From: Cellulosimicrobium terreum
GTDB taxonomy: Bacteria > Actinomycetota > Actinomycetes > Actinomycetales > Cellulomonadaceae
Reading direction: 5' to 3'
DNA length: 64,000 nt
NCBI GenBank assembly: GCA_014803435.1
Contig: JACYFD010000002.1
Location: 186,001 to 250,000, forward strand
Shown piece by piece: positions 27,045 to 39,562 of this stretch. Positions within the stretch are counted from its first letter, which is position 1; each line of letters begins with the position of its first letter. Position numbers and translations under genes: made by a program. The notes beneath the pieces are model-generated. The model was not told the DNA's origin and made no database searches. It was given only the letters and a program-made list of their open reading frames with translations.

Positions 27045-28168
27045 GCGGCGTCGACGAGCGTGGGGGAGCGGGCGACGTCTCGACCTCGTCCCCGCCCGAG
27101 GCCCTTCCCGTGGCCCCCGTCCTGGTCCGGGACTACCGGCGCCTGCTCCGGCTCTTCCCCTACACGTACCGCCGTGCGCACGAGGCCGAGATGCTCGGCC
27201 ACCTGCTCGACGCCGCCCGCCCGGGCCAGTCACGACCCGCTCCGGGCGAGCGGTCGGACCTGCTCCGCGCCGCCGCACGCGCGTGGCTGCTCGCCCCGCT
27301 GGGCTCGACGCCTCAGCAGAGGCGTGCAGCGACGGGGATGTTGTTCGTGCTGCTCCCAGCGGTCCTGATGCTCATGGCCGCACGAGTCATCGCATACGCC
27401 GCTGCGCTGAGCGGTGCCGTGCGCGGTGGGAACGGCTCACCGTCGCTCGTCGCGGTCGCCCCGACAGCGATCATGTGGGCGATCTGGCTCGTCGCGGTCG
27501 TCGTGACACTCGCCGGTGCGCGGCGCGTCGGAGCTGTCGTCGGCATGTTCGCTGCTGCGACAGGGATCACCACGCTTGTCGTGCTTGTCGCGACCGGCCA
27601 CGCGTATGCCGCATATCTCGAGGTGCCCTGGGTGGTCGGGCTCCTCGCACATGTCAGCGTCCTTGCCGGCCGCGAGACGTGTCGCGTCGGCCGGGAGTCT
27701 TTGCGCCTCATCGTCGGCACCGTGTGGGCCACCACCCTGGTGCTCGGCGCGTACGTCGCTGTGACCTATGCCGACAGCATCCATCTCGGCGTGCCCTGGT
27801 GGTCGGGCTATGCCCTGCGTTCGTGGACTCCCCAGGCCATCGTCGTCCCAGCCGTCGTCCTGCTGGGCGCCGCCTTGCTGTGGGGTCGTACACGGCAGGC
27901 TGTCCCGGTGCTGAGCGGAATCGCTGTCGCGGCACTGCTGAGCCGCTCGACGTTCTTCTGGTCGGGGAACCTGCAACCCCAGTCGACCGACCTTGGGAAC
28001 GTCCTCGCGCTGCTCGCGTTCACCGCCGTCGCGACGATCGGCGCCCGCTGGGTGGTCAACCGTCTCGACGAGCTGTCCGAGGCACGGGCGTCGCACCGCC
28101 GACTGCTGGCCGCCGCGGGTGGAACGACCCCGACGACGCTGCACCCTGGCGAGCCGACCGCAGCCTGA
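27041..28168 (+). CDS. Multi-pass membrane protein coupled to PadR
   Basis: Protein of 375 residues. The N-terminal 80 residues are cytosolic, with RDYRRLLRLFPYTYRRAHEAEMLGHLL, a motif common in PadR-partner membrane proteins. About seven to eight hydrophobic helices follow from residue 100 (for example GMLFVLLPAVLMLMAARVIAY and LIVGTVWATTLVLGAYVAV), with a short cytosolic tail. Its role is not known; the partnership with PadR suggests a stress-inducible envelope function. The region 27300-27950 is visibly less GC-rich than its surroundings. Confidence 0.75.
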   Translation: MSGVDERGGAGDVSTSSPPEALPVAPVLVRDYRRLLRLFPYTYRRAHEAEMLGHLLDAARPGQSRPAPGERSDLLRAAARAWLLAPLGSTPQQRRAATGMLFVLLPAVLMLMAARVIAYAAALSGAVRGGNGSPSLVAVAPTAIMWAIWLVAVVVTLAGARRVGAVVGMFAAATGITTLVVLVATGHAYAAYLEVPWVVGLLAHVSVLAGRETCRVGRESLRLIVGTVWATTLVLGAYVAVTYADSIHLGVPWWSGYALRSWTPQAIVVPAVVLLGAALLWGRTRQAVPVLSGIAVAALLSRSTFFWSGNLQPQSTDLGNVLALLAFTAVATIGARWVVNRLDELSEARASHRRLLAAAGGTTPTTLHPGEPTAA

Positions 28169-28211
28169 CACCCGCACCGACTCGTCCGTCGAGCACGACC
28201 CCGCTCGCTGA

Positions 28212-28265
28212 CGAGAACGACCTGGGGGCCGTATCCAGCGGATGACGACCCCCAGGTCGTGTTCG
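28212..28265. repeat. Palindromic intergenic repeat, copy 3
   Basis: An imperfect inverted repeat (arms 28212-28236 and 28240-28265) between convergent genes, with the same GACCCCGCTCGCTG lead and TGTTCGGCG flank as copy 2. The inner arm has drifted (GGGGGCCGTATCC against GGATGACGACCCCC), yet pairing is mostly kept. Confidence 0.8.
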
Positions 28266-28300
28266 GCGGGGGACGGGACCGCCCCCGGAGCCGGCGCGGG

Positions 28301-29794
28301 TCAGACGAGGTGGTCCGCCACGAGACGCTCGGCGAGGCCCGTGTACGACGCGGGGGTCAGGTCGGCGAGGCGCTGCGCGACGTCGTCGGGCAGGCCGAGG
28401 CCGGCGACGAACTCCTGCAGCCGCGCGCGGTCGACGCGCTGGCCGCGCGTGAGGTCCTTGAGCCGCTCGTACGGGTTCTCCATGCCGGGCACGCCCGCGA
28501 CGGAGGCCGCGCGCATGGCCGACTGGATGGGCTCGCCGAGCACCTCCCAGTTGTGGTCGAGGTCGTCGGCCATGAGGTCGGCGTTCGCGGCGAGCGCCTT
28601 GAGGCCGCGGCGCACGTTGTCGATCGCGAGGAGCGAGTGGCCGAACGCGGGGCCGATGTTGCGCTGCGTCGTGGAGTCGGTGAGGTCGCGCTGCAGGCGG
28701 GACGTCACCAGCGTGGAGCCGAGGGTGTCGAGCAGCGAGCACGAGATCTCGAGGTTCGCCTCGGCGTTCTCGAACCGGATCGGGTTGACCTTGTGCGGCA
28801 TGGTCGACGAGCCCGTCGCTCCGGGGACCGGGATCTGCGTGAAGAACCCGAGCGAGATGTACGTCCACACGTCCGTCGACAGGTTGTGGAGCACGCGGTT
28901 GAAGCGCGCGATGTCCGCGTAGAGCTCGGCCTGCCAGTCGTGCGACTCGATCTGGGTGGTCAGCGGGTTCCAGGTCAGGCCGAGGCCCTCGACGAAGTGC
29001 CTCGACACCGACGGCCAGTCCACGCCCGGCACGGCGACGGTGTGCGCGCCGTACGTGCCCGTCGCGCCGTTGAGCTTGCCGAGGTACTCGGCGGCGCCGA
29101 CGCGGCGCAGCTGGCGGCGGAGCCGGTGCGCGAGGACGGCGAGCTCCTTGCCGAGAGTGGTGGGCGTCGCCGGCTGGCCGTGCGTGCGGCTCAGCATGGG
29201 CACGGCCGCGAGCTCGTGCGCCATCTCGGCGAGCTGGTCGACGAGCGCGGTCGCGGCGGGCAGCCACACGTCGGTGACCGCGCCGCGCACCATGAGCGCG
29301 TACGACAGGTTGTTGACGTCCTCGCTGGTGCACGCGAAGTGGACGAGCTCGCCCACGCCCGGCAGCACGGTGCCTTCGCCCAGCGATTCCGGGGCGGCGG
29401 CGAGGCGACGCTTGGCGAAGTACTCGACGGCCTTGACGTCGTGGACGGTCTCGCGCTCGATCGCGGCGAGCTCGGCGACCTCGTCCGCGCCGAACGTCGC
29501 GGGGATCGTGCGCAGGTACGCGACCTCGGCCTCGGACAGCTGCGGGGCGCCCGGGACCACGGGTCGGACGGCGTTCTCGTCGACCGCCTGCACGCCGTTG
29601 CACAGCGTGATCAGCCACTCGACCTCGACGTGGACCCGCTCGCGGTTGAGTGCCGCCTCGCTGAGGTGGTCCACGAGCGGCGCGACGGCGCCACGGTAGC
29701 GGCCGTCGAGCGGGCCGAGCGCGATGGGCGGGGTGACCTCGGCGAGGCTCACGCGGGCAGTGGTGTCGGCAGCAAGGTTCTCGGGCACGGCCAC
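28301..29794 (-). CDS. purB: Adenylosuccinate lyase
   Basis: Protein of about 497 residues that splits adenylosuccinate and SAICAR in purine synthesis; a cytosolic tetramer. The fumarase/aspartase superfamily signature GSSTMPHKVNPIRFENAE is present, with the flexible catalytic-serine loop. THGQPATPTTLGKELAVLAHRL and VHFACTSEDVNNLSYAL give the other conserved regions. The length and the N-terminal PIALGPLDGRYRG match the long E. coli-like PurB class. The start is uncertain among GTGs at 29794 and 29788 and an ATG at 29809; GGGAG sits best for 29794. Confidence 0.95.
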   Translation of the reverse strand: MAVPENLAADTTARVSLAEVTPPIALGPLDGRYRGAVAPLVDHLSEAALNRERVHVEVEWLITLCNGVQAVDENAVRPVVPGAPQLSEAEVAYLRTIPATFGADEVAELAAIERETVHDVKAVEYFAKRRLAAAPESLGEGTVLPGVGELVHFACTSEDVNNLSYALMVRGAVTDVWLPAATALVDQLAEMAHELAAVPMLSRTHGQPATPTTLGKELAVLAHRLRRQLRRVGAAEYLGKLNGATGTYGAHTVAVPGVDWPSVSRHFVEGLGLTWNPLTTQIESHDWQAELYADIARFNRVLHNLSTDVWTYISLGFFTQIPVPGATGSSTMPHKVNPIRFENAEANLEISCSLLDTLGSTLVTSRLQRDLTDSTTQRNIGPAFGHSLLAIDNVRRGLKALAANADLMADDLDHNWEVLGEPIQSAMRAASVAGVPGMENPYERLKDLTRGQRVDRARLQEFVAGLGLPDDVAQRLADLTPASYTGLAERLVADHLV

Positions 29795-29927
29795 GATTCT
29801 CCCACGCATGCCCGACGCCGCGGGTGGGGGAGTTCTGGCCGTCCACAGGACCGTCGCGGCAGGGCCGCGTCCACAATCGCTTCCGGCGCCGCGGCAGGGC
29901 CGGACCTGCCGTTCCTAGCCTCCCCGC

Positions 29928-30236
29928 ATGACCTCGACCACACCGCCGCAGTGCCGGGCCGGAACGCCGTACCTCGTCGCCGACGCTCGTGCGCGACTCG
30001 CCGGGTGTGCCGACGACGCGTCGCGCGCCGCCGCCGACCTGCGGGGCGACGACCTCGCCTGGTCCGGGCCCGCGGCCGAGGGCTACCGCGACGCGCTCGC
30101 AGCCCGGTGCTTCGACCTGGGCACGGCCCTGCTCGGGATCGACCGCGCCGTGCGGCAGCTCGACACGTTCTCGCTGCTCGCCGAGCAGCACGCGGCCGAA
30201 CAGGCGGCGAGCGCGAGCGGGGGCGCGGCGACGTGA
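29928..30236 (+). CDS. Small WXG100-like protein
   Basis: Protein of 102 residues, helical, with a central AWSGPAAEGYRDAL turn that resembles the WXG motif between two helices (about 20-50 and 57-95). Its stop overlaps the GTG of the next gene by four bases, so the two are coupled. By analogy it may be a type VII-style chaperone or partner for the hydrolase. Family membership is inferred from pattern only. Confidence 0.6.
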   Translation: MTSTTPPQCRAGTPYLVADARARLAGCADDASRAAADLRGDDLAWSGPAAEGYRDALAARCFDLGTALLGIDRAVRQLDTFSLLAEQHAAEQAASASGGAAT

Positions 30237-31918
30237 CGGATCCCCGACCCGCGCCGTCGGTCGTGATCCGGGGCGGGACCGGGCCGACCGTCGTGGACAC
30301 CGCGGTCGTGACGGCCAGGGCCCGCGTCGTGCACGACGTCGCCGACGTCGCCACGGACGTCGCGGCGCGGTGCCGCGTCGTGCGCCGCGCGGTCGCCGAG
30401 ACCGGGCCCGCGACCTTCGTCACCCCGTCGTACGACGCGTGGGACACGTCCGTCCTGACCGCCGGTACCGGGACGGGGCTCGGGCAGCCGTGGTTGCCGA
30501 CGTGGCCGCCCCACGTCGTGCGAGCACGGGACGCGGTGCTCGTCGAGATCGACGGCACCGCCGTGCTGCTCGACGACTGCGCGACCCGGCTGCGCGACGT
30601 CGGCGACCGGATGCTCCAGGCCGTCGCGGTGTACGACGACGCGGAGCTCGCCGCCGCCGCGGCGGTCGAGGACCTGTGGCTGGTCACGAAGGGTCTCGGG
30701 TTCGGTGCCGTGAGCCCGGCGTTCTCCGTCCCGGGGATGCCGGGGATCCCGGCGTTCCTGTGGCCCGTCGGTGCGGTGGTCGTCGAGCAGGGTGTCCCTT
30801 TCCTCCTCGAGCTGGCGGCAGGGCGCCGACCCGACCCGCAGCGGCTGGTGACCGGCACTGCGGCGGAGCACGCTGCGGCGGTGCGGTGGCTCTCCCGGTG
30901 GATCGGGCCGCTCGGCGGCGGGACCGCCGTCGGCGACGCCGCGTCGGTGCTGGAGCCGCTCGAGCGCCTCCGCACCCATCGCGACCGGTACGACGACGAC
31001 CCGGTCGTGACACGGCTGGAGACACCTGACGGGTTCACCCTCCCGGACCCGACGGACACGTCGGGCGCGCTCGGCGCCGTCGCCGCGCTGTACGACACCG
31101 AGCACCTGCCCGGTTCGGTCGTGAGCGTCCAGCGCATCGACAAGGGCGGTGCGGACGCGTGGGTGGTCGCGATCCCGGGCACGCAGCTCGGCGAGGAGGA
31201 CAACGTGTTCTCCATGACCTCGAACCTGGTGCTCATGGACAGCGACGTCGAGCGCCGCGTCCAGGCGGACGGCGCGAGGGCGGTGCTCGCCGCGATGGCC
31301 GACGCGGGGATCGCGCCCGGAGACGACGTCCTGCTCGTGGGGCACAGCCAGGGCGGCATGATCGCCGCGACGGTGGCGGCGGCGAGCGTCGGGACGTACT
31401 CGGTGCGGCACGTCGTGACGGCCGGCTCACCCGTCGCGGGGCACGCCCTGCCGGCGGGGGTGAAGGGCACGCACCTGGAGACCCAGGGCGAGGCGGTCTC
31501 CGACCTCGACGGCGCGGAGAACCCGCAGACCCCGGACCGGGTCACCGTCGTGGGCGAGCTCCGGGACGCGCAGGGCCGGCCGCTCGCGAAGGTCCCGCAC
31601 AGCGTCCACTTCCACCAGGAGGTGCTCGCGGAGGCGGCGACGGTGGGGGACCGAGGGCTCGAGGAGAACCTGGCCGACGTCGAGGCGCTCCTCGCCGGAG
31701 ACCGTCAGGAGCCCCAGCTCTACGAGGCGCGCCTCGTGGAGAAGTCGGACCCCGAGGCGCAGTGCCGTGCCGAGGGCCTCCCCTGGACCGGTCCGGGCAG
31801 CGACCCGTTCGCGCCCGCGGGACCCGGGTGGGTCCCGCCGCCCCCGATGAGCTGGACCCCGTCCGAGCAGTCGTGGCAGCTGCGTCGTCCGGGTGCCGGC
31901 GAGGGGGCGGGCGCGTGA
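30233..31918 (+). CDS. Large alpha/beta hydrolase, lipase class 3-like
   Basis: Protein of 561 residues, GTG start. The first 270 residues are helical and unassigned, with a hydrophobic PGMPGIPAFLWPVGAVVV patch. A hydrolase core then starts near 285 with WVVAIPGTQ. The nucleophile elbow is LLVGHSQGG (Ser372), and a histidine in HSVHFHQEV (about 464) could complete the triad. The tail is Pro/Gly-rich (WVPPPPMSW). The arrangement, a WXG-like small protein followed by a long helical domain and a lipase-like domain, resembles type VII substrate pairs. Substrate unknown. Confidence 0.75.
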   Translation: MTDPRPAPSVVIRGGTGPTVVDTAVVTARARVVHDVADVATDVAARCRVVRRAVAETGPATFVTPSYDAWDTSVLTAGTGTGLGQPWLPTWPPHVVRARDAVLVEIDGTAVLLDDCATRLRDVGDRMLQAVAVYDDAELAAAAAVEDLWLVTKGLGFGAVSPAFSVPGMPGIPAFLWPVGAVVVEQGVPFLLELAAGRRPDPQRLVTGTAAEHAAAVRWLSRWIGPLGGGTAVGDAASVLEPLERLRTHRDRYDDDPVVTRLETPDGFTLPDPTDTSGALGAVAALYDTEHLPGSVVSVQRIDKGGADAWVVAIPGTQLGEEDNVFSMTSNLVLMDSDVERRVQADGARAVLAAMADAGIAPGDDVLLVGHSQGGMIAATVAAASVGTYSVRHVVTAGSPVAGHALPAGVKGTHLETQGEAVSDLDGAENPQTPDRVTVVGELRDAQGRPLAKVPHSVHFHQEVLAEAATVGDRGLEENLADVEALLAGDRQEPQLYEARLVEKSDPEAQCRAEGLPWTGPGSDPFAPAGPGWVPPPPMSWTPSEQSWQLRRPGAGEGAGA

Positions 31919-31944
31919 GCGCCCGGCGGGGGCCGGCGCGCCGG

Positions 31945-32334
31945 TCAGCTCTCGCGCTTCTTCGGGACCACGGCGGAGATGAGGAGGTTCAGGACCGAGA
32001 TGATCAGCGCGGCGAGGAGCGCCCACCAGAACCCACCGATGATCCGGATGCCCCAGTCCGTCTGCTCCGTGATCCACGCGGTGAGCATGAGCATGAGCGC
32101 GTTGACGACGAGCGTGAACAGGCCCAGCGTCAGGATGTACAGGGGGATCGACAGGATCTGCACGATCGGCTTGATGACCGCGTTGACCAACGAGTACAGC
32201 AGGGCGACCGCGAGGATGATGACCAGCTGGCCGCCCGCCGTGTCGGAGCCGACGATCTGGAAGTGCTCGTCGATGAACAGGCTGGTGAGCCAGATGGTGA
32301 GGGCGGTGACGAGGACGCGCAGGACGAAGCTCAT
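31945..32334 (-). CDS. Phage holin-like / DUF4_2 four-helix membrane protein
   Basis: Protein of 129 residues with about four hydrophobic helices and the family pattern NAVIKPIVQILSIPLYILTLGLFTLVVNALML. It matches the Phage_holin_4_2 family, found in many bacterial chromosomes without phage. GAGG lies nine bases before the ATG at 32334. The basic end (VVPKKRES) is cytosolic. Not evidently part of the adjacent injection system; it lies just downstream of the PAAR gene on the same strand with 53 bases between. Confidence 0.85.
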   Translation of the reverse strand: MSFVLRVLVTALTIWLTSLFIDEHFQIVGSDTAGGQLVIILAVALLYSLVNAVIKPIVQILSIPLYILTLGLFTLVVNALMLMLTAWITEQTDWGIRIIGGFWWALLAALIISVLNLLISAVVPKKRES

Positions 32335-32387
32335 GCCCGGCATCCTCGCACCTGCACCCGGTCGAGGTCACCCGTCCACGCGGAGCA

Positions 32388-32696
32388 TCAGCCGCCGATG
32401 ATCACCGTCGGGCAGCCCGGCCCGACGACGTTCCCCCCGTGCACGGTCGTGTCCCCCACGCGTGCGGCGGGCAGGTTCCCGACGAGGACCGTCATGCTCC
32501 CGACCGCGATGCCGTTCGGCGCGGGCGAGGCGCACACGACCCCCGTGCCGTTCGCCACAGCCGCCGGTCTGCCCCCCATGAGCACCGTGGCGACGGCCGC
32601 GGCCGGGGTGACGGGGCCGCCGACGTGCGGCTTCGGTCCGTCGGACAACGGGCAGACGACCTGGTCGCCCGCGCACGCCGCAGGTCCGGTGGGCAT
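32388..32696 (-). CDS. PAAR-domain spike-tip protein
   Basis: Protein of 102 residues, Gly/Pro/Val-rich, with repeated P-A-A-x-V-x-x-G turns (PAAVATVLMGGRPAAVANG, NLPAARVGDTTVHGG). It ends GGNVVGPGCPTVIIGG, the PAAR beta-cone pattern. PAAR proteins cap the VgrG-like spike of contractile injection systems. Several cysteines and histidines (Cys8, Cys15, His24, Cys54, His83, Cys92) could hold the tip metal. Its ATG overlaps the stop of the membrane protein gene upstream by one base (TGATG). It stands apart from the structural operon at 48.7-61.9 kb but is the only PAAR in the window. Confidence 0.88.
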   Translation of the reverse strand: MPTGPAACAGDQVVCPLSDGPKPHVGGPVTPAAAVATVLMGGRPAAVANGTGVVCASPAPNGIAVGSMTVLVGNLPAARVGDTTVHGGNVVGPGCPTVIIGG

Positions 32697-34087
32697 CAGG
32701 GCGCCGAGACGGAGCCCGACGAGGACGTCGTGGCGGCGTCGTCGTCCGCGCCCTCGGCTCCGTCCTTCTTCTTCGCGTCCGGCGTGAACATGGTGCCGCC
32801 GTAGTACATGGAGGTGTCGCAGGTGTCCGGCGCGGGGTCCTCACCCAGGGGCGCGCCGGGCTGGCGGCACACGACCTCCATCGTCAGCACGGAGCCGCCG
32901 GTGAGCGTGATGGGGGACTGGAAGTGGTAGTCGAGATCGCGGAAGTTCTCGAGCGCGAAGTCGAGGAGCTGGTCGTCGTCCTGCGAGATGGTGAGCCGGC
33001 CGAAGTCTCCCTGGGGGTTGCTGAGGATGATGTCGTCGATCGTGAGCGTCGACTTCTCCGGGACCTCGAACGTGACGGTGTCCGTCTCCCCGGCACCGGG
33101 CTGGGAGTCGAGCCGCGAGCGGACCGGCACCGAGGTGCCCGACGGCGGCACGAACTCGGCGACCGCGTCCTCGGTGTCGGCGAGCGTCGTCCCGGCCTCC
33201 GCCGCCGCCACGTTCGCGTCCGACGCCGCCCCCGACGCCTCCTGCGCTGCGCCGGACGCCTCCTTCGCGGCCTCCTGAGCCTGTTCGGCGGCCTCCTGCG
33301 CCTGCGTGAGGTCGTCGCCGACGGCCTCCTTCGCCGCGGACGTGATCGCGGGCTTGAGCAGCGTGAACCACAGCAGCACCAGCAGGGCGAGCAGGGCGAG
33401 GAGGGCGAGCAGGGCCTTGAGGAACCACTTGGGCAGCAGGGCCGTCTGCACGTGCGTGCCGTCGAGCGTCACCGGGACCGCGTTATCGGCCTCCACCTGG
33501 ACGACGAACGGCAGCGTCTTGTCCGCACCGCGCCAGAACGTCGAGCGCGGCCGCACGCGCACGTCCGTGAACGAGGCCGTGCCCGCGACGACGGTCAGCA
33601 GGGGATCCTTCACCGTGAACGCGAGGTCGTCCGTGCCGTCCGCGCACGCGAGCAGGACGGACACGGGGGTGTTGCCGCGGTTGTCCACCGCGACCTGGTG
33701 CTTCGCCCCTCGCCTCCCGTGCGTCGTGCGCGGGACGAGCTCGGCCGTGGTGTCGAGGAACGACAGGATCTCGACGACGCCCTCGGGCACGACGGCCTCG
33801 TCGGGGTGCTCGAGCGGGATGACGCGGATCCCGAACTGCAGCTCGCCCGCGGGGACCTCCGCGGTCCGCGGCGGGCGGAACGTCAGCGTCGCGGTGGTCG
33901 CCGTCTCCGGGTAGAGACCCTCGATCGTGGCAGGCTCGATCACCGTCCAGCCGGCCGGGGCCCCGAGGACCTCGAGGCGGTACGCCTCGACGATCGTCCC
34001 CGTGTTGCGCACGGTCAGCGGGACGGTGACCTCCTCGCCCGGTGTCAGGGCGATGCTCGTCGCGTCCAGGGTCGCCAACGTTCCCAT
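32696..34087 (-). CDS. Single-pass membrane protein with Ig-like and C-terminal beta domains, eCIS-associated
   Basis: Protein of 463 residues without a signal peptide. Residues 1-110 form an Ig-like NEW3/COG1470-type domain (PGEEVTVPLTVRNTGTIVEAYRL), and a second beta domain follows to about 215. One strong helix spans 221-245. An Ala/Glu/Gln coiled-coil stretch (252-310) comes next, then a C-terminal beta domain (about 325-425) and an acidic, Ser-rich tail. The N-terminal 220 residues are probably cytosolic and the rest outside. Coupled to the PAAR gene and promoted from the motif at 34141, it is a candidate membrane anchor or docking protein for the particle; Streptomyces eCIS loci also carry membrane proteins. 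Confidence 0.7.
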   Translation of the reverse strand: MGTLATLDATSIALTPGEEVTVPLTVRNTGTIVEAYRLEVLGAPAGWTVIEPATIEGLYPETATTATLTFRPPRTAEVPAGELQFGIRVIPLEHPDEAVVPEGVVEILSFLDTTAELVPRTTHGRRGAKHQVAVDNRGNTPVSVLLACADGTDDLAFTVKDPLLTVVAGTASFTDVRVRPRSTFWRGADKTLPFVVQVEADNAVPVTLDGTHVQTALLPKWFLKALLALLALLALLVLLWFTLLKPAITSAAKEAVGDDLTQAQEAAEQAQEAAKEASGAAQEASGAASDANVAAAEAGTTLADTEDAVAEFVPPSGTSVPVRSRLDSQPGAGETDTVTFEVPEKSTLTIDDIILSNPQGDFGRLTISQDDDQLLDFALENFRDLDYHFQSPITLTGGSVLTMEVVCRQPGAPLGEDPAPDTCDTSMYYGGTMFTPDAKKKDGAEGADDDAATTSSSGSVSAP

Positions 34088-34134
34088 GTGTCCTGACGCT
34101 AGGTTCCCCGGTGCCGACCGGGCAGCGGCGCCGG

Positions 34135-34161
34135 GGCGGCCGATCGGGCACCTGCGCTGCC
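34135..34161. promoter_or_regulatory. eCIS operator candidate A
   Basis: CGATCGGGCA at 34141-34150 is followed after three bases by GCGCTGCC. It lies between the leftward membrane-PAAR operon (54 bases from its start) and the rightward LuxR gene (115 bases from its start). Sites B, C and D share the decamer. A weaker relative (TGCCGACCGGGCA) is at 34112. Confidence 0.6.
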
Positions 34162-34264
34162 TGTTGAGTCCTTGATGAGTGCACGGAGAGCGGCCTGAGG
34201 AGACTGATCGTCCCGGGCCGAGGACGACCTGGGCGGGGTGGGGCGACGGCAGGGAGCGAGCGCG

Positions 34265-34891
34265 ATGGAAAGAGTCACGGTGTCGGTCAGTGCGCAGGAC
34301 CTCATCTCGGAGGCCGGGGTCGTCAGTGCGCTGCGGCCGCGCCCCGAGGTGCGGGTCCTGGGGCACGGGGAGGACCTGCGCGACGCGCAGGTCGCGGTCG
34401 TGGTCGCGGACCAGCTGGACGACGACGCGCTGCGCCTCGTCCGGACGGTCCAGCGCAACGGCGGGGGGAAGTCGGTGCTCGTCGCCGGCCGGCTGGACGA
34501 GAAGGACGTGGTCGCGGCGGTCGAGGCGGGCGTCGTCGGCATGGTGCGGCGGTGCGAGGCGACGCCGGACCGGCTGGTCACGGTGATCCAGGGTGCGTCG
34601 GGCGGCGAGGGGAACCTGCCGCCGGACCTGCTGGGCAAGCTGCTCGGGCAGGTGGGAGCCCTCCAGCGCCAGGTGCTGGCGCCCCGGGGCATCGCGTTCA
34701 CCGGCCTCGCGATCCGCGAGGTCGAGGTGCTGCGCCTCATCGCCGACGGGTGCGACACCGCGGAGGTCGCGCGCCACCTGGCGTACTCCGAGCGCACGGT
34801 CAAGAACGTCCTGCACGACGTCACGTCCCGCCTCCAGCTGCGCAACCGCGTGCACGCCGTCGCGTACGCGCTGCGGGAGGGGCTGATCTAG
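34265..34891 (+). CDS. LuxR-type (GerE HTH) regulator with degenerate receiver domain
   Basis: Protein of 208 residues, ATG at 34265 with GGGAG eight bases upstream. Residues 1-120 have the alternating alpha/beta layout of a response-regulator receiver, but the phospho-acceptor position reads VAVVVADQLDDD without a proper DxxMP active site. It may therefore sense something other than phosphorylation. Residues 148-208 are a GerE-type helix-turn-helix (LAIREVEVLRLIADG, then YSERTVKNVLHDVTSRL). It is flanked by copies of a palindromic motif (sites A and B) and is the obvious candidate to bind it and switch on the injection-system operons. Confidence 0.85.
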   Translation: MERVTVSVSAQDLISEAGVVSALRPRPEVRVLGHGEDLRDAQVAVVVADQLDDDALRLVRTVQRNGGGKSVLVAGRLDEKDVVAAVEAGVVGMVRRCEATPDRLVTVIQGASGGEGNLPPDLLGKLLGQVGALQRQVLAPRGIAFTGLAIREVEVLRLIADGCDTAEVARHLAYSERTVKNVLHDVTSRLQLRNRVHAVAYALREGLI

Positions 34892-34900
34892 GGCGCTCGC

Positions 34901-34914
34901 TGCCCGATCGGGCA
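34901..34914. promoter_or_regulatory. eCIS operator candidate B, perfect palindrome
   Basis: TGCCCGATCGGGCA is a perfect 14-base palindrome ten bases after the LuxR gene, 108 bases before the TolB-like gene. GCGCTGCC follows four bases later and a second TGCCCGAT begins at 34923. It probably controls the 35-43 kb operon. Confidence 0.65.
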
Positions 34915-35022
34915 CGCCGCGCTGCCCGATCCTCGGGACGTGCGCGGGTCCCCACCACGCTCGTGGTGGTTCACGGTGGGCATGGCCGCACCGTCTGCGT
35001 TGCCGGGCCGGGGAGGTGAGCG

Positions 35023-38874
<3,852 letters not shown>

Positions 38875-38878
38875 GCGC

Positions 38879-39562
38879 ATGATCACCGAGGTCGACGACG
38901 CCCTGCGGGCCCTGGTCCGCGAGGCGCTCGGGGAGGTTGAGGTCGCGTTCGACGCGCCGACCAAGGACTGGGCGGCACGCCGCAACGCACCCACGGTCGA
39001 CGTCTACCTCTACGACGTGCGCGAGGACGTGAAGCGCCGCAGCCACGGCACGATCGAGCGGCGTGCCGACGACGGCACGGTCTCCGCCCGCAGCGACCCG
39101 CCCCGCCACTTCCGGTTGTCCTACCTCGTGACCGCGTGGACGCAGCGACCCGAGGACGAGCACCAGCTCCTCGACACCGTGCTGCGGACGTTCATGAGCC
39201 TCGATGCCCTGCCCCGGGAGCACCTCCTGGGCAGCCTCGCCGAGGTGGGCGCCGACGTGCCGGTGACCGCGGGCATGCCCCCGGCGGAGGACCGCAGCGT
39301 CACCGACGTGTGGTCGTCGCTCGGCGGGGAGCTCAAGCCGTCGGTCGAGGTCGTCGTGGTCGCCCCCATGCTGCGCACGCGGCACCGCGAGGTGGGTCCG
39401 CCCGTGCGCGAGGAGCTGCTGCTCGGCACCCGCAGCACCACGGGCGAGGCGGTCGATGCGGAGCGTCGTCGCCACCGTGCCCCCGCGGCGGCCGACCGCC
39501 CCGCGTCCGCGCCGGTGCCCGCCGGGACCTCCCGGCCGCCCCGGGCGAGGAAGCGGTCATGA
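38879..39562 (+). CDS. DUF4255 / Pvc16-type tail terminator (cap) protein
   Basis: Protein of 227 residues. DUF4255 spans about 1-185 (MITEVDDALRALV, then VDVYLYDVREDVKRR, FRLSYLVTAWTQRPEDEHQLLDTVLRTF). In eCIS such as Afp and PVC this family (Afp16/Pvc16) caps the distal end of the tube and sheath. The tail after 190 is basic and disordered. The start lies four bases after the preceding stop; its own stop overlaps the ATPase ATG by four bases. Confidence 0.9.
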   Translation: MITEVDDALRALVREALGEVEVAFDAPTKDWAARRNAPTVDVYLYDVREDVKRRSHGTIERRADDGTVSARSDPPRHFRLSYLVTAWTQRPEDEHQLLDTVLRTFMSLDALPREHLLGSLAEVGADVPVTAGMPPAEDRSVTDVWSSLGGELKPSVEVVVVAPMLRTRHREVGPPVREELLLGTRSTTGEAVDAERRRHRAPAAADRPASAPVPAGTSRPPRARKRS

